Source: JANWVO01 sp037446555 (GTDB lineage: Bacteria > Acidobacteriota > Terriglobia > Bryobacterales > Bryobacteraceae). Taken from it: a stretch of 64,000 nucleotides of DNA. Positions 33,539 through 41,656 of the stretch are shown here, piece by piece (position 1 is the stretch's first letter; each line of letters begins with the position of its first letter). The notes under the pieces are model-generated. The model ran no database searches and was not told where the DNA came from. It saw nothing but the letters and a program-made list of their open reading frames with translations. Position numbers and translations under genes: made by a program. Location of the stretch: positions 211,031 to 275,030 of the forward strand of contig JBBIIK010000002.1 of assembly GCA_037446555.1 (NCBI GenBank). The letters are read 5' to 3'.

Positions 33539-34291
33539 GTGCCCCCCAGGATCTTGGGTGTCATCCCCGCCCGCTTCGCTTCCACCCGGTTCCCAGGCAA
33601 AGCACTCGCCTCCATTCTTGGAAAGCCCATGATCCAGCACGTCTGGGAGCGGGCCCGGAAAAGCCGCCTCCTCGACGGGCTTGTCGTCGCCACCGACGAT
33701 GACCGCATCGCCGCCGCCGCCCGCGCTTTCGGCGCCGAAACAGTCCTCACCAGCCCCGCGCACACCTCCGGCACAGACCGCGTGGCGGAAGCTGCTGCCG
33801 CCGCGGACGCGGAAATCATCGTCAACATCCAGGGTGACGAGCCGCTCATCGACCGGGCTGCCATCGACCTCGCCATCTCTACCCTCTTAGACGATCCCTC
33901 CTGCCGGATGGCAACACTAAAACGCCGCATCGAGCGCCCGGAGGATGTCACCAACCCCAACACTGTCAAAGTGGTCACCACGATCGACGGATGGGCGCTG
34001 TACTTCTCCCGCTCCCCCATCCCCGCCAACCGCAGCGGCGCAGCCCGCTGGTGGAAGCACATCGGCCTCTATGTCTACCGCCGCGATCTCCTGCTCTCCT
34101 ACAGCTCGCTCCGCCGCGGCGAACTGGAAGAAACCGAAAAACTCGAACAGCTCCGCGCCCTCGAAAACGGCATCGGCATTCGCGTCGCCGAAACGGAGTA
34201 CGACACCATCGGCGTCGACACCCCGCAAGACCTTCACGCTGTGCTGAAATTGTGGAGTTCACGGCAGAACCCGACCGAGAATCATGGCTAA
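33539..34291 (+). CDS. kdsB: 3-deoxy-manno-octulosonate cytidylyltransferase
   Basis: KdsB activates KDO with CTP for LPS inner core synthesis. The protein starts RILGVIPARFASTRFPGKAL and has VATDDDRIAAAA, HTSGTDRVAEAA, IVNIQGDEPLI, HIGLYVYRRD and the C-terminal YDTIGVDTPQDL. GTG 33539 fits homology; the next in-frame candidate upstream (GTG 33524) adds five residues. The stop overlaps the pyrG start by 8 bases. Confidence 0.95.
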   Translation: MPPRILGVIPARFASTRFPGKALASILGKPMIQHVWERARKSRLLDGLVVATDDDRIAAAARAFGAETVLTSPAHTSGTDRVAEAAAAADAEIIVNIQGDEPLIDRAAIDLAISTLLDDPSCRMATLKRRIERPEDVTNPNTVKVVTTIDGWALYFSRSPIPANRSGAARWWKHIGLYVYRRDLLLSYSSLRRGELEETEKLEQLRALENGIGIRVAETEYDTIGVDTPQDLHAVLKLWSSRQNPTENHG

Positions 34292-35927
34292 GTTCATCTT
34301 CGTCACCGGCGGCGTGGTTTCTTCCCTCGGGAAGGGCATCGCCGCCGCCTCCATCGGATGTCTTCTGGAATCCCGGGGCCTGAAAATCACGCTCCAGAAG
34401 TTCGATCCCTACCTGAACGTCGATCCCGGCACCATGAGCCCTTTCCAGCACGGCGAGGTCTTCGTCACCGACGACGGCGCCGAAACCGACCTCGACCTCG
34501 GCCACTACGAGCGCTTCACGCACGCCTGCCTCACCCAGAACAACAACCTCACCTCCGGCCGCATCTACGAGCGCATCATCACCCGCGAGCGCCGCGGCGA
34601 TTACCTCGGCAAGACCGTTCAGGTCATTCCCCACGTCACTAACGAAATCAAGGCCGCCGCCTGCAAGGTGGCCGACGGCGTCGACGTCGTCATCTGCGAA
34701 ATCGGCGGCACCGTTGGCGACATCGAGAGCCAGCCCTTCACCGAGGCCATCCGCCAGATGCGCCACGAGCTCGGCCGCCGCAACACCCTCTTCGTCCACG
34801 TCTCCTACGTCCCCTGGATCGCCGCCGCCCAGGAGCTCAAGACCAAGCCCACCCAGCACTCCGTCAAGGAGCTCCGCTCCATGGGCATCCAGCCCGACAT
34901 CCTCGTCTGCCGCTCCGAGCGCCCCTTGCCCGCCGACCAGCGCGACAAAATCGCCCTGTTCTGCGACGTCGACCGCAACGCCGTCATCAGCGCCTACGAC
35001 GTCGACACCGTTTACCAGGTCCCCGTCATGTTCGCCGAGCAGGGCGTCGACGACCTCATCGTCGAGGCGCTCCAGCTCTCCGCCGGCCCGCGCGACCTTT
35101 CCCATTGGCAAGCCATGCTCGACCGCATGCGCAGCCCCCGCGACGAAGTCGAAATCGCCCTCGTCGGCAAGTACGTCGAATACGAGGACTCCTACAAGTC
35201 CCTCAAGGAGGCGCTCCTCCACGCCGGCATCCACCACCGGCTCCGCGTCCGCATGAGCTGGATCGAGTCCGAGCCCCTAACCGATCCGCAGCACCTCGAA
35301 CAGCTCGCGCACTTCGACGCGATCCTTGTCCCCGGCGGCTTCGGCAAGCGCGGCGTCGAGGGCATGCTCGCCGCCATCCGCTTCGCCCGCGAACGACACG
35401 TCCCCTACTTCGGCATCTGCCTCGGCATGCAGACCGCCGTCATCGAGTTCGCCCGCAACGTCTGCGGCCTCTCGGGCGCCGACTCCACCGAGTTCGAACC
35501 CGCCACTCCCTACCCCGTCATTTACAAGCTCCGCGACCTGCTCGGCGTCGAGGAGCTCGGCGGCACCATGCGCCTCGGCGCCTACGAATGCCTGCTCGAT
35601 GCAGGCTCCTTCGCCCGCGCCGCCTACGGCCAGGAAGTGATCAGCGAACGCCACCGCCACCGCTACGAGTTCAACCGCGCCTTCGAGGACCGCCTCGTCT
35701 CCGCCGGACTCCGCATCACCGGCCGCTCCCGCGACGCCAAGTTCGTCGAAATCGTCGAGCTTCCCAACCACCCCTGGTTCCTCGGCTGCCAGTTCCACCC
35801 CGAGTTCAAGTCCAAGCCCCTCGAGCCCCACCCGCTCTTCGTGGCCTTCATCGGCGCCGCCTTCGAGCACCGCCAGAAGCGCCTGCTCGATGAGACCAAC
35901 CCCCTGTTCGCCGATGAAACCCGTTGA
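34284..35927 (+). CDS. pyrG: CTP synthase
   Basis: The 547-residue enzyme aminates UTP to CTP with glutamine. The synthase half begins AKFIFVTGGVVSSLGKGIAA, with DPYLNVDPGTMSPFQHGEVF and CEIGGTVGDIES; the glutaminase half has FGICLGMQTAVIE (nucleophilic Cys) and LGCQFHPEFKSKP (His, Glu). Placement between kdsB, which consumes CTP, and kdsA is a known arrangement. It overlaps kdsA by 14 bases. Confidence 0.98.
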   Translation: MAKFIFVTGGVVSSLGKGIAAASIGCLLESRGLKITLQKFDPYLNVDPGTMSPFQHGEVFVTDDGAETDLDLGHYERFTHACLTQNNNLTSGRIYERIITRERRGDYLGKTVQVIPHVTNEIKAAACKVADGVDVVICEIGGTVGDIESQPFTEAIRQMRHELGRRNTLFVHVSYVPWIAAAQELKTKPTQHSVKELRSMGIQPDILVCRSERPLPADQRDKIALFCDVDRNAVISAYDVDTVYQVPVMFAEQGVDDLIVEALQLSAGPRDLSHWQAMLDRMRSPRDEVEIALVGKYVEYEDSYKSLKEALLHAGIHHRLRVRMSWIESEPLTDPQHLEQLAHFDAILVPGGFGKRGVEGMLAAIRFARERHVPYFGICLGMQTAVIEFARNVCGLSGADSTEFEPATPYPVIYKLRDLLGVEELGGTMRLGAYECLLDAGSFARAAYGQEVISERHRHRYEFNRAFEDRLVSAGLRITGRSRDAKFVEIVELPNHPWFLGCQFHPEFKSKPLEPHPLFVAFIGAAFEHRQKRLLDETNPLFADETR

Positions 35928-36741
35928 CATCGCTCCCGGCCTCTCGCTCGGCGCTGGAACGCTCCAATTCATCTGCGGCCCTTGCGTCATCGAGAGCGAA
36001 GCCCACTGCCTCATGCTCGCCACCGCCATCCGCGAGGCGCTCGGCGGCCCATACATCTTCAAGGCCTCCTTCGACAAGGCCAACCGCTCCAGCCTCTCCT
36101 CTTACCGCGGCCCCGGCCTCCGGGAAGGCCTGCAGATCCTGGCCGAAGTGAAGCGCCGCACCGGCCTGCCCGTCCTTACCGACATCCACACCCCGGACCA
36201 GGCCGCTCCCGCCGCGGAGGCCGTCGACGTCCTCCAGATCCCCGCCTTCCTCTGCCGCCAGACGGATCTGCTCCTTGCAGCCGGCCGCACAGGCCGCGCC
36301 GTCAACATCAAGAAGGGCCAGTTCGTCGCCCCGCTCGACATGCGCCACGCCGTCGAAAAAGTGCTCTCCACCGGCAACCCGCGCGTCTTCCTCACCGAGC
36401 GCGGCGCATCGTTCGGCTACAACAATCTGGTCGTCGATATGCGCGCCATTCCGCAGATGCGCTCCCTCGGCGCGCCCGTCGTCTTCGATGCCACTCACTC
36501 CGTGCAGCTTCCCGGCGCAGCCGGCTCCTCCAGCGGCGGCGCCCCGGAGTTCATCGATCCCCTGGCCTGCGCCGCCGTCGCCGCCGCCGCCGACGCCGTC
36601 TTCCTGGAAATCCACGAAGAACCCGCGCGCGCCCTCTCCGACGGCGCCAACGCACTGCGCCTCGACTCCCTCGCTGCTCTCGCCGCCCGCCTCCGCCGTA
36701 TTCACACCGCCCTCCACGATCCCGCCTCGCCCGGCGTCTAA
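35914..36741 (+). CDS. kdsA: 3-deoxy-8-phosphooctulonate synthase
   Basis: KdsA condenses arabinose 5-phosphate with phosphoenolpyruvate. LQFICGPCVIESEAHCLMLA, FKASFDKANRSSLSSYRGPG, VLTDIHTPDQA, VNIKKGQFVAP, ERGASFGYNNLVVDMR and VVFDATHSVQLPG are standard. The Cys in ICGPC and the His/Glu/Asp pattern could indicate a metal-dependent type, but this needs alignment. ATG 35914 is chosen by homology. It ends the kdsB-pyrG-kdsA operon. Confidence 0.96.
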   Translation: MKPVDIAPGLSLGAGTLQFICGPCVIESEAHCLMLATAIREALGGPYIFKASFDKANRSSLSSYRGPGLREGLQILAEVKRRTGLPVLTDIHTPDQAAPAAEAVDVLQIPAFLCRQTDLLLAAGRTGRAVNIKKGQFVAPLDMRHAVEKVLSTGNPRVFLTERGASFGYNNLVVDMRAIPQMRSLGAPVVFDATHSVQLPGAAGSSSGGAPEFIDPLACAAVAAAADAVFLEIHEEPARALSDGANALRLDSLAALAARLRRIHTALHDPASPGV

Positions 36742-36779
36742 CATAGAGGGTAGGATTCCCCACAGGAGAAGGAACCGTC

Positions 36780-37250
36780 ATGCCTTCCGCCCATCGCCGT
36801 TCGCGCCGCGGCTTTTCGCTCATCGAGCTGCTCATCGTCATCGCCATCATCCTCGTCATCGCCGCCATCGCCGTGCCCAAGCTCAACAGCGCGCGCATGC
36901 AGTCGCAGGAGATGGCCGCCATCCGCCAGATCAACACCATCCACACGGCCCAGACGATGTATATGAGCCAGTTCCAGAAGTTCGCAGAAAACCTCCAGCA
37001 GCTTGGCCCCCCCGCCTCAGGCGCGCCCGGTCCCGCCGCCGCCGACCTGATCCCGGGCGACCTCGCCGCCGGTGAGAAGACCGGCTATGTCTTCACCCTC
37101 ACCGGCACCAAGGACGGCTACATCGTCACCGCCGTGCCCAGGGTCTACAACAGCACCGGCCGCCGCACCTTCTACTCCGACCAGACGCTCGTCATCCGCG
37201 AAAACTGGGGCCCCGAACCCGCCACTGCCCAGAGCCCGGAGATCAAGTAG
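36780..37250 (+). CDS. Type IV pilin-like protein (prepilin)
   Basis: A type III prepilin signal RRGFSLIELLIVIAIILVIA lies at residues 9-28, with cleavage expected between Gly and Phe and the Glu at mature position 5. The rest of the 156 residues (QEMAAIRQINTIHTAQTMYM; GYVFTLTGTKDGYIVTAVPR; FYSDQTLVIRENWG) matches the small major-pilin/GspG-like proteins seen in many copies in Acidobacteriota. AGGAGAAGG is 8 bases from the ATG. No other pilus gene is nearby. Confidence 0.85.
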   Translation: MPSAHRRSRRGFSLIELLIVIAIILVIAAIAVPKLNSARMQSQEMAAIRQINTIHTAQTMYMSQFQKFAENLQQLGPPASGAPGPAAADLIPGDLAAGEKTGYVFTLTGTKDGYIVTAVPRVYNSTGRRTFYSDQTLVIRENWGPEPATAQSPEIK

Positions 37251-37255
37251 GCCCG

Positions 37256-37764
37256 TCATAGACAGCCCAACGCGCCTGCTTCACGCTGGCAGTAGATCCG
37301 GGCCGCCCCCCGGAAACCCATCTTGGGGACGCTCACGATCCGCTGGTCACTGGCCGGGCCGATGAACCGGATCCGGCCCTGGAAGCATTCAATGACCTTG
37401 CGAACATCCTCCCGGTAGAGCACTTCAACGCAAGCGATGTCGCCGCCAACCACGTCGAGAATCAGCATCCCCTTGGAGGGCGTGAGTGCAACATTGCGAT
37501 GATCCGCCCCATATGCTCCTGCTGGCTTCGGCGCGCGTAGAACGTGGCACAGAAGTCATCTCCGCAACGGCAGCGGTCAATGATACGCAAACTCGGGACT
37601 TGCGCCGCAAGTTCCGGCTCATCCTGTTCAATCAGAAGTTGCTGCAGTTCCTGCGCGAGCCCAGGAAGCACGCTGGCAAGCAAAGGTGGCTCCGGCTGAT
37701 GATTGGCCGGTTCAGCCCGTTCCCGGCGTTGGAGGGCCGTTGGTTCTCTTGATAGCCCCCCCAT
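37256..37764 (-). pseudogene. Frameshifted gene for a small conserved CxCG protein
   Basis: Two minus-strand frames together give one conserved protein. The first (from ATG 37764) ends ...LRIIDRCRCGDDFCATFYA; the second continues APKPAGAYGADHRNVALTPS with GMLILDVVGGDIACVEVLYR. The break falls in a GCGCGC run at about 37530-37537, and removing one CG dinucleotide joins the frames perfectly. From memory the joined product resembles a small bacterial family of unknown function with CxCGxxxCxxF and GHRNV motifs. The sequence after EDVRKVIECF may be read-on. It could be a pseudogene, a slippage variant or a sequencing error. The stop is 5 bases from the convergent pilin gene. Confidence 0.6.
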
Positions 37765-38345
37765 CCCGGCATCCTCGTGGCCACATTGAGGACCGCTCGC
37801 CAAATCGCAGGCACCAGACCTCGCATCTTTCCAGATTTTCCGGTGCGCCTTGTGCGGTGGCAAGGCCGCAGTGGCTCTCTTGCAAAGCGGGGGATGCTTC
37901 GGGGATTCCCTCCCGCCGCCTCTATGGCCGGCCGATTCTCTGTGGCCGGGGCCGGACATCCCCTCGTGCCGGGCCCGTCGGAGTCTTTGCCTCCCGGGGC
38001 CGATGGGAACACTCCCGCAAATCCTGCGCTCAACCGTGGATGTCGCGTTGGCGGGCGGGCAGGCGATCTCTTCGCCGGAGCATCCGCATTCGAGCTTGGC
38101 CGGTTCCTGCGCTGCCTTCGTTGTTGCCCCGGTTCCTTCGCCTGGGAGAAGTACTTCAAACCGGAGGCTGGAATGGGGAATATCGAGAGTGTCCCCCTCG
38201 GGATTTCCATGCCTCTTTGGGCAGGGGTGCCGTCATCCAAACAAGTGCGAAGAAATTCTTGTCAGGGTAGAATAGGAGCATCGAACTTCCCGCCCGCGGG
38301 ACGTTCTCTGTCTGGGCCTCTGGATCTCCGGACCGCCGCATCGTC
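37765..38345 (+). other. Stretch with no recognisable gene
   Basis: About 580 bases hold only short overlapping frames in all directions, with unlike codon use and no motif I recognise. The region may carry decayed sequence linked to the adjacent frameshifted gene and the promoter of the cytochrome-assembly genes (TAGAAT at 38268-38273 is a weak candidate). I see no repeat or RNA structure worth naming. Confidence 0.5.
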
Positions 38346-38993
38346 ATGATCTCGGCCACCGTGCACCTGCTGTCCGCCGTGCTCGCCCTCGCCACCCTTT
38401 TGGCGGCGGGCGCGGGACTGCCCGCCGCCGGCAGCCTCGGCTCTCCGGCCCTGGAGATCGTCGCCGCCCTCGCCCTGCACCTCCAGTTCGCCGCTCTCGC
38501 GCTGGTCTGGCTGGTCACCGCGCCCTTGTGGCGGCGCGAGCAGCCGCACTTCCGGGACTCCGGCTGGCCCTCGCTCCGCGCCATGGCCTGGATCGCCCCT
38601 GCCGCCACGCTCGCCCAGATCGCGCTCGGCGCCGCCTACCGCTACCGCGTCACGGGCGTCATTCCCCACGTCACGTTGGCCTTCGCCGTCTCCATCCTGC
38701 TGCTGATGTTCGGCTCCTTTGTACTGACCCAGGCCGGCGCCGCGCCTTCGCTCAAGCGAGCCGCCGCCGCGCTGGTCACTCTCGTCGGCTTGCAGGTCGT
38801 GCTTGGCGTGATGGCGCTTCTGTACCGCGTAGCGCAAATCGGCGGCGGTTGGATGGAATGGGCCTCGCGCGCGCACATGGGCGCTGGCGCCGCCGTGCTC
38901 GGCCTCGCCGTCATCTTGTCTGCTTTCGTCCTGCGCTGCGTCGAACCCGCATCGCAGCCCGCACCGCTTGCATCGAACGGAACAAACGCATGA
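38346..38993 (+). CDS. CtaA/Cox15-like membrane protein (half-size)
   Basis: A 215-residue protein with about six membrane helices and histidines placed as in heme A synthases (ALHLQF near residue 47, VIPHVTLAF near 98, ASRAHMGAG near 180). Full CtaA has eight helices and about 300 residues, so this is short and may be a divergent or half-type enzyme. It overlaps the heme O synthase ATG by 4 bases, and SCO and DUF420 genes follow, which supports a role in heme A supply for cytochrome oxidase. Identity as an active synthase is not certain. Confidence 0.65.
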   Translation: MISATVHLLSAVLALATLLAAGAGLPAAGSLGSPALEIVAALALHLQFAALALVWLVTAPLWRREQPHFRDSGWPSLRAMAWIAPAATLAQIALGAAYRYRVTGVIPHVTLAFAVSILLLMFGSFVLTQAGAAPSLKRAAAALVTLVGLQVVLGVMALLYRVAQIGGGWMEWASRAHMGAGAAVLGLAVILSAFVLRCVEPASQPAPLASNGTNA

Positions 38994-39847
38994 GGGGCTA
39001 CATCGAGCTCACCAAGCCGCGCATCACCTGGCTCATCCTCATGAGCACGGCCATCGGCTACTACTTCGGCCATTCGGGCTCGATCCACTGGAGCCTTCTG
39101 TTGCACTGCCTGCTCGGCACGGCTCTGATCGCCAGCGGCACTGCCACGCTCAATCAGTGGTATGAGCGCGACGCCGACTCCCGCATGCGCCGCACCTCCG
39201 CGCGCCCCATCCCCTCCGGACGCGTCGCGCCTCGCAACGCGCTGCTGTTCGGCATCGCCCTCGTCGCCGCCGGCGAAGTGGAGCTGGCGCTCGGCGTCAA
39301 TCCCCTCACGGCGTGGCTCGGCTTGTTCACCGTCGCTTCCTACCTGCTCCTCTACACGCCCCTGAAGCAGAAGACGTGGTGGTCCACCACCATCGGCGCG
39401 TTCCCAGGCGCCATGCCGCCGCTTATCGGCTTCGCCGCCGCCCGCGGCGAACTCACCCCCGGCGCATGGGCCCTCTTCGCCATCCTCTTCCTCTGGCAGT
39501 TCCCGCACTTCTACTCCATCGCCTGGATGTACCGCGAAGACTACGCCCGCGCCGGCATCCGCATGCTGCCCGTCGTCGAACCCGACGGCCGCTCCACCGC
39601 GCGCCACGCGCTTGCCTTCGCGCTCCTCCTGATCCCCGCCAGCCTCCTGCCCGGCTTTCTCTCCATGACCGGGCACTGGTACCTGGCGGCCGCTCTTCTG
39701 CTCGGGACCGTCTTTCTCCACGCGGCAGCGCGCCTCCACCGCGAGCGCACGGCCCTCAACGCGCGCGGCGTGCTCAAGGCCAGCGTCCTTTACCTTCCGC
39801 TACTCTACCTCGCCCTGCTGCTCGACAGCCGCCCGGGGCTATTCTGA
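38990..39847 (+). CDS. ctaB: Protoheme IX farnesyltransferase (heme O synthase)
   Basis: The 285-residue polytopic prenyltransferase begins YIELTKPRITWLILMSTAIG and has the Asp-rich site NQWYERDADSRMRRTSARP and the second site MYREDYARAGIRMLPVV. It adds a farnesyl group to heme B. Eight to nine helices are visible. Start ATG 38990 overlaps the preceding stop (ATGA). Confidence 0.95.
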   Translation: MRGYIELTKPRITWLILMSTAIGYYFGHSGSIHWSLLLHCLLGTALIASGTATLNQWYERDADSRMRRTSARPIPSGRVAPRNALLFGIALVAAGEVELALGVNPLTAWLGLFTVASYLLLYTPLKQKTWWSTTIGAFPGAMPPLIGFAAARGELTPGAWALFAILFLWQFPHFYSIAWMYREDYARAGIRMLPVVEPDGRSTARHALAFALLLIPASLLPGFLSMTGHWYLAAALLLGTVFLHAAARLHRERTALNARGVLKASVLYLPLLYLALLLDSRPGLF

Positions 39848-39855
39848 AGACAGCC

Positions 39856-40410
39856 ATGAACCGCCGCGCCTGGCTTGCCGCCTCCAGCGGCGCCTTGCTC
39901 ACCGGCTGTCTCCGCTCCGGGCTCCCGGTCATCCACCAGGTTCCTCCCTTTGAACTCGTCGATCAGGACGGCCGGCCCTTCCGCAGCGCCGAGCGGCTCA
40001 AGGACAAGATCTGGGTGGCGGACTTCTTCTTCACGACCTGCAACGGTCCCTGCCCCCGCATGTCCGCTCTCATGCACCGGGTGCAGGATGCCACGCTCGG
40101 CTTCCCCGAAGTCTGCCTCGTCAGCTTTACCGTCGACCCGAAGACCGACACCCCCGAAGTCCTGCGCGCCTACGGACGCCGCTTCCGCCAGGATCCCACC
40201 CGGTGGTTTCTTCTCACCGGCGATCCCGAAACCCTGCGCCGCCTCGGCGCTGAAGTCTTCTATCTCGGTGGCATGGGCCCCGAACACGGCACCCGCTTCG
40301 CCCTCGTCGACCGCAAGAGCCGCCTGCGCTCCTATTACGAAACCACCCAGCCTTCCTGCGTCGAAGACGTCGTCGCTGACATCCGCAAACTCAGAAGGGA
40401 AATTCTCTGA
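39856..40410 (+). CDS. SCO1/SenC-type copper chaperone, lipoprotein
   Basis: A lipoprotein signal (AASSGALLTGC, lipobox near residue 18) precedes a thioredoxin-like SCO domain with FFFTTCNGPCPRMSALMHRV (CxxxC copper site), VSFTVDPKTDTPEVLRAYG and a later conserved His in GPEHGTRFALVD. SCO proteins deliver copper to the CuA site of cytochrome c oxidase. The stop is followed at once by the DUF420 ATG. The oxidase subunits themselves are not in the window. Confidence 0.92.
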   Translation: MNRRAWLAASSGALLTGCLRSGLPVIHQVPPFELVDQDGRPFRSAERLKDKIWVADFFFTTCNGPCPRMSALMHRVQDATLGFPEVCLVSFTVDPKTDTPEVLRAYGRRFRQDPTRWFLLTGDPETLRRLGAEVFYLGGMGPEHGTRFALVDRKSRLRSYYETTQPSCVEDVVADIRKLRREIL

Positions 40411-40824
40411 ATGGACGTCCGCGACTTGCCCGCGCTGAACGCCCTGCTCAACGCGTCTTCCGCCGTCCTGCTCGTCGTCGGCTACCGCCTCATCCGCCAG
40501 GGCAGACGCGAGGCCCACCGCAAGGCCATGACCGCCGCTCTCATAGTAAGCGCGCTGTTCCTCGCGAGCTATCTCGTCTACCACGCGCAGGTCGGCAGCG
40601 TGCGCTTCCAGAAGACCGGCTGGATCCGCCCCGTTTATTTCTCGATCCTCATCTCGCATACGATCCTCGCCGCCTGCGTCGCCCCGATGGCCCTCATCAC
40701 CGTGTGGCGCGCGTGGAAGGGACGCTTCGACCGCCACCGCCGCCTCGCCCGCATCACGCTGCCGCTGTGGCTCTACGTCAGCGTCACCGGCGTGCTGGTC
40801 TACCTGATGCTCTACCGTCTGTGA
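40411..40824 (+). CDS. DUF420 membrane protein (CtaM-like)
   Basis: A 137-residue, four-helix protein with the DUF420 features LNALLNASSAVLLVVGYRLI, FLASYLVYHAQVGSV and PVYFSILISHTILA containing conserved His residues. In Staphylococcus the family member CtaM is needed for heme-copper oxidase assembly, which fits this operon. Start ATG 40411 abuts the SCO stop. Confidence 0.88.
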   Translation: MDVRDLPALNALLNASSAVLLVVGYRLIRQGRREAHRKAMTAALIVSALFLASYLVYHAQVGSVRFQKTGWIRPVYFSILISHTILAACVAPMALITVWRAWKGRFDRHRRLARITLPLWLYVSVTGVLVYLMLYRL

Positions 40825-40858
40825 CAATGAAGGCAGGCCCGCGCGGCCCTTGCGCATC

Positions 40859-41656
40859 ATGTTTCCAAAGCTGATCGACTTCGGCGGCTTCTTCCTGCCC
40901 ACCTATGGCCTGCTGGTCGCCGCCGGCTTCCTCGCCGGCATGGGGCTCACGCTCCGGCTGGCGCGCCGCGCCGGGCTCGACGTCGACGCCATCGCCAATC
41001 TCGCAATCTATTGCGCTCTCGCCGGGCTCGCCGGCGCCAAGCTCCTCATGTTCGTCATGGATTTTCCGTATTACACGGAAAATCCCGGCCGCATTTTCAG
41101 CGTTGATACGCTGCTTTCCGCGGGCGTCTACTACGGCGGTTTTCTCGCCGCCTTTCTATTCGCGTGGTTCTACATCCGCCGCCGCAAGCTCCCGTGGTGG
41201 AAGACCGCCGACGTCTTCTCCCCTGGCGTCGCCCTTGGCCATGCCATCGGGCGCCTCGGCTGCTTCGCCGCCGGCTGCTGCTGGGGCAGCGAGTGCACGC
41301 GTCCCTGGGCGGTCACTTTCACCAACCCCCACGCCCATGAACTCACGGGCGTGCCTTTGGGCGTTCCCCTGCACCCCGCTCAACTTTACGAAGCCGCCGC
41401 CACCGCGTTGGTCGCCCTGTGGCTTTATATCCGCAGCCGCCGCCCCCACGGCGAAGGCGAGGTCCTCGCGTGGTATTTCGTGCTATATTCCGGCGCGCGT
41501 TTCGCGATCGAATTCTTCCGCCACCACGACCAGCCGTTCCCCGTCGCCGCGGTTCCTCTTACCTGGACGCAGTGGATCGCCCTCGCCCTCTGCGCCTCCG
41601 GCGCCTGGCTCCTGGTCCGCCGCCGCGCTCAGCGCAGCGAAACGGCCAGTTCGTAG
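40859..41656 (+). CDS. lgt: Prolipoprotein diacylglyceryl transferase
   Basis: Lgt attaches diacylglycerol to the lipobox Cys of lipoproteins. The start FPKLIDFGGFFLPTYGLLVA, the segment GVYYGGFLAAFLF, the signature HAIGRLGCFAAGCCWG and LHPAQLYEAAATALV with GARFAIEFFRHHD are present in a 265-residue, seven-helix protein. The signature has CFAAGCC instead of the enterobacterial NFxNxE form, as in other non-gamma lineages. ATG 40859 is chosen; TTG 40850 is possible. The 3' end overlaps the convergent mutase gene by 28 bases. Confidence 0.92.
   Translation: MFPKLIDFGGFFLPTYGLLVAAGFLAGMGLTLRLARRAGLDVDAIANLAIYCALAGLAGAKLLMFVMDFPYYTENPGRIFSVDTLLSAGVYYGGFLAAFLFAWFYIRRRKLPWWKTADVFSPGVALGHAIGRLGCFAAGCCWGSECTRPWAVTFTNPHAHELTGVPLGVPLHPAQLYEAAATALVALWLYIRSRRPHGEGEVLAWYFVLYSGARFAIEFFRHHDQPFPVAAVPLTWTQWIALALCASGAWLLVRRRAQRSETASS

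Noticed and set aside
37765..38345. Mobile element or prophage remnant in the gene-poor stretch
   Set aside because: No transposase, integrase, terminal repeats or attachment-site duplications were visible.
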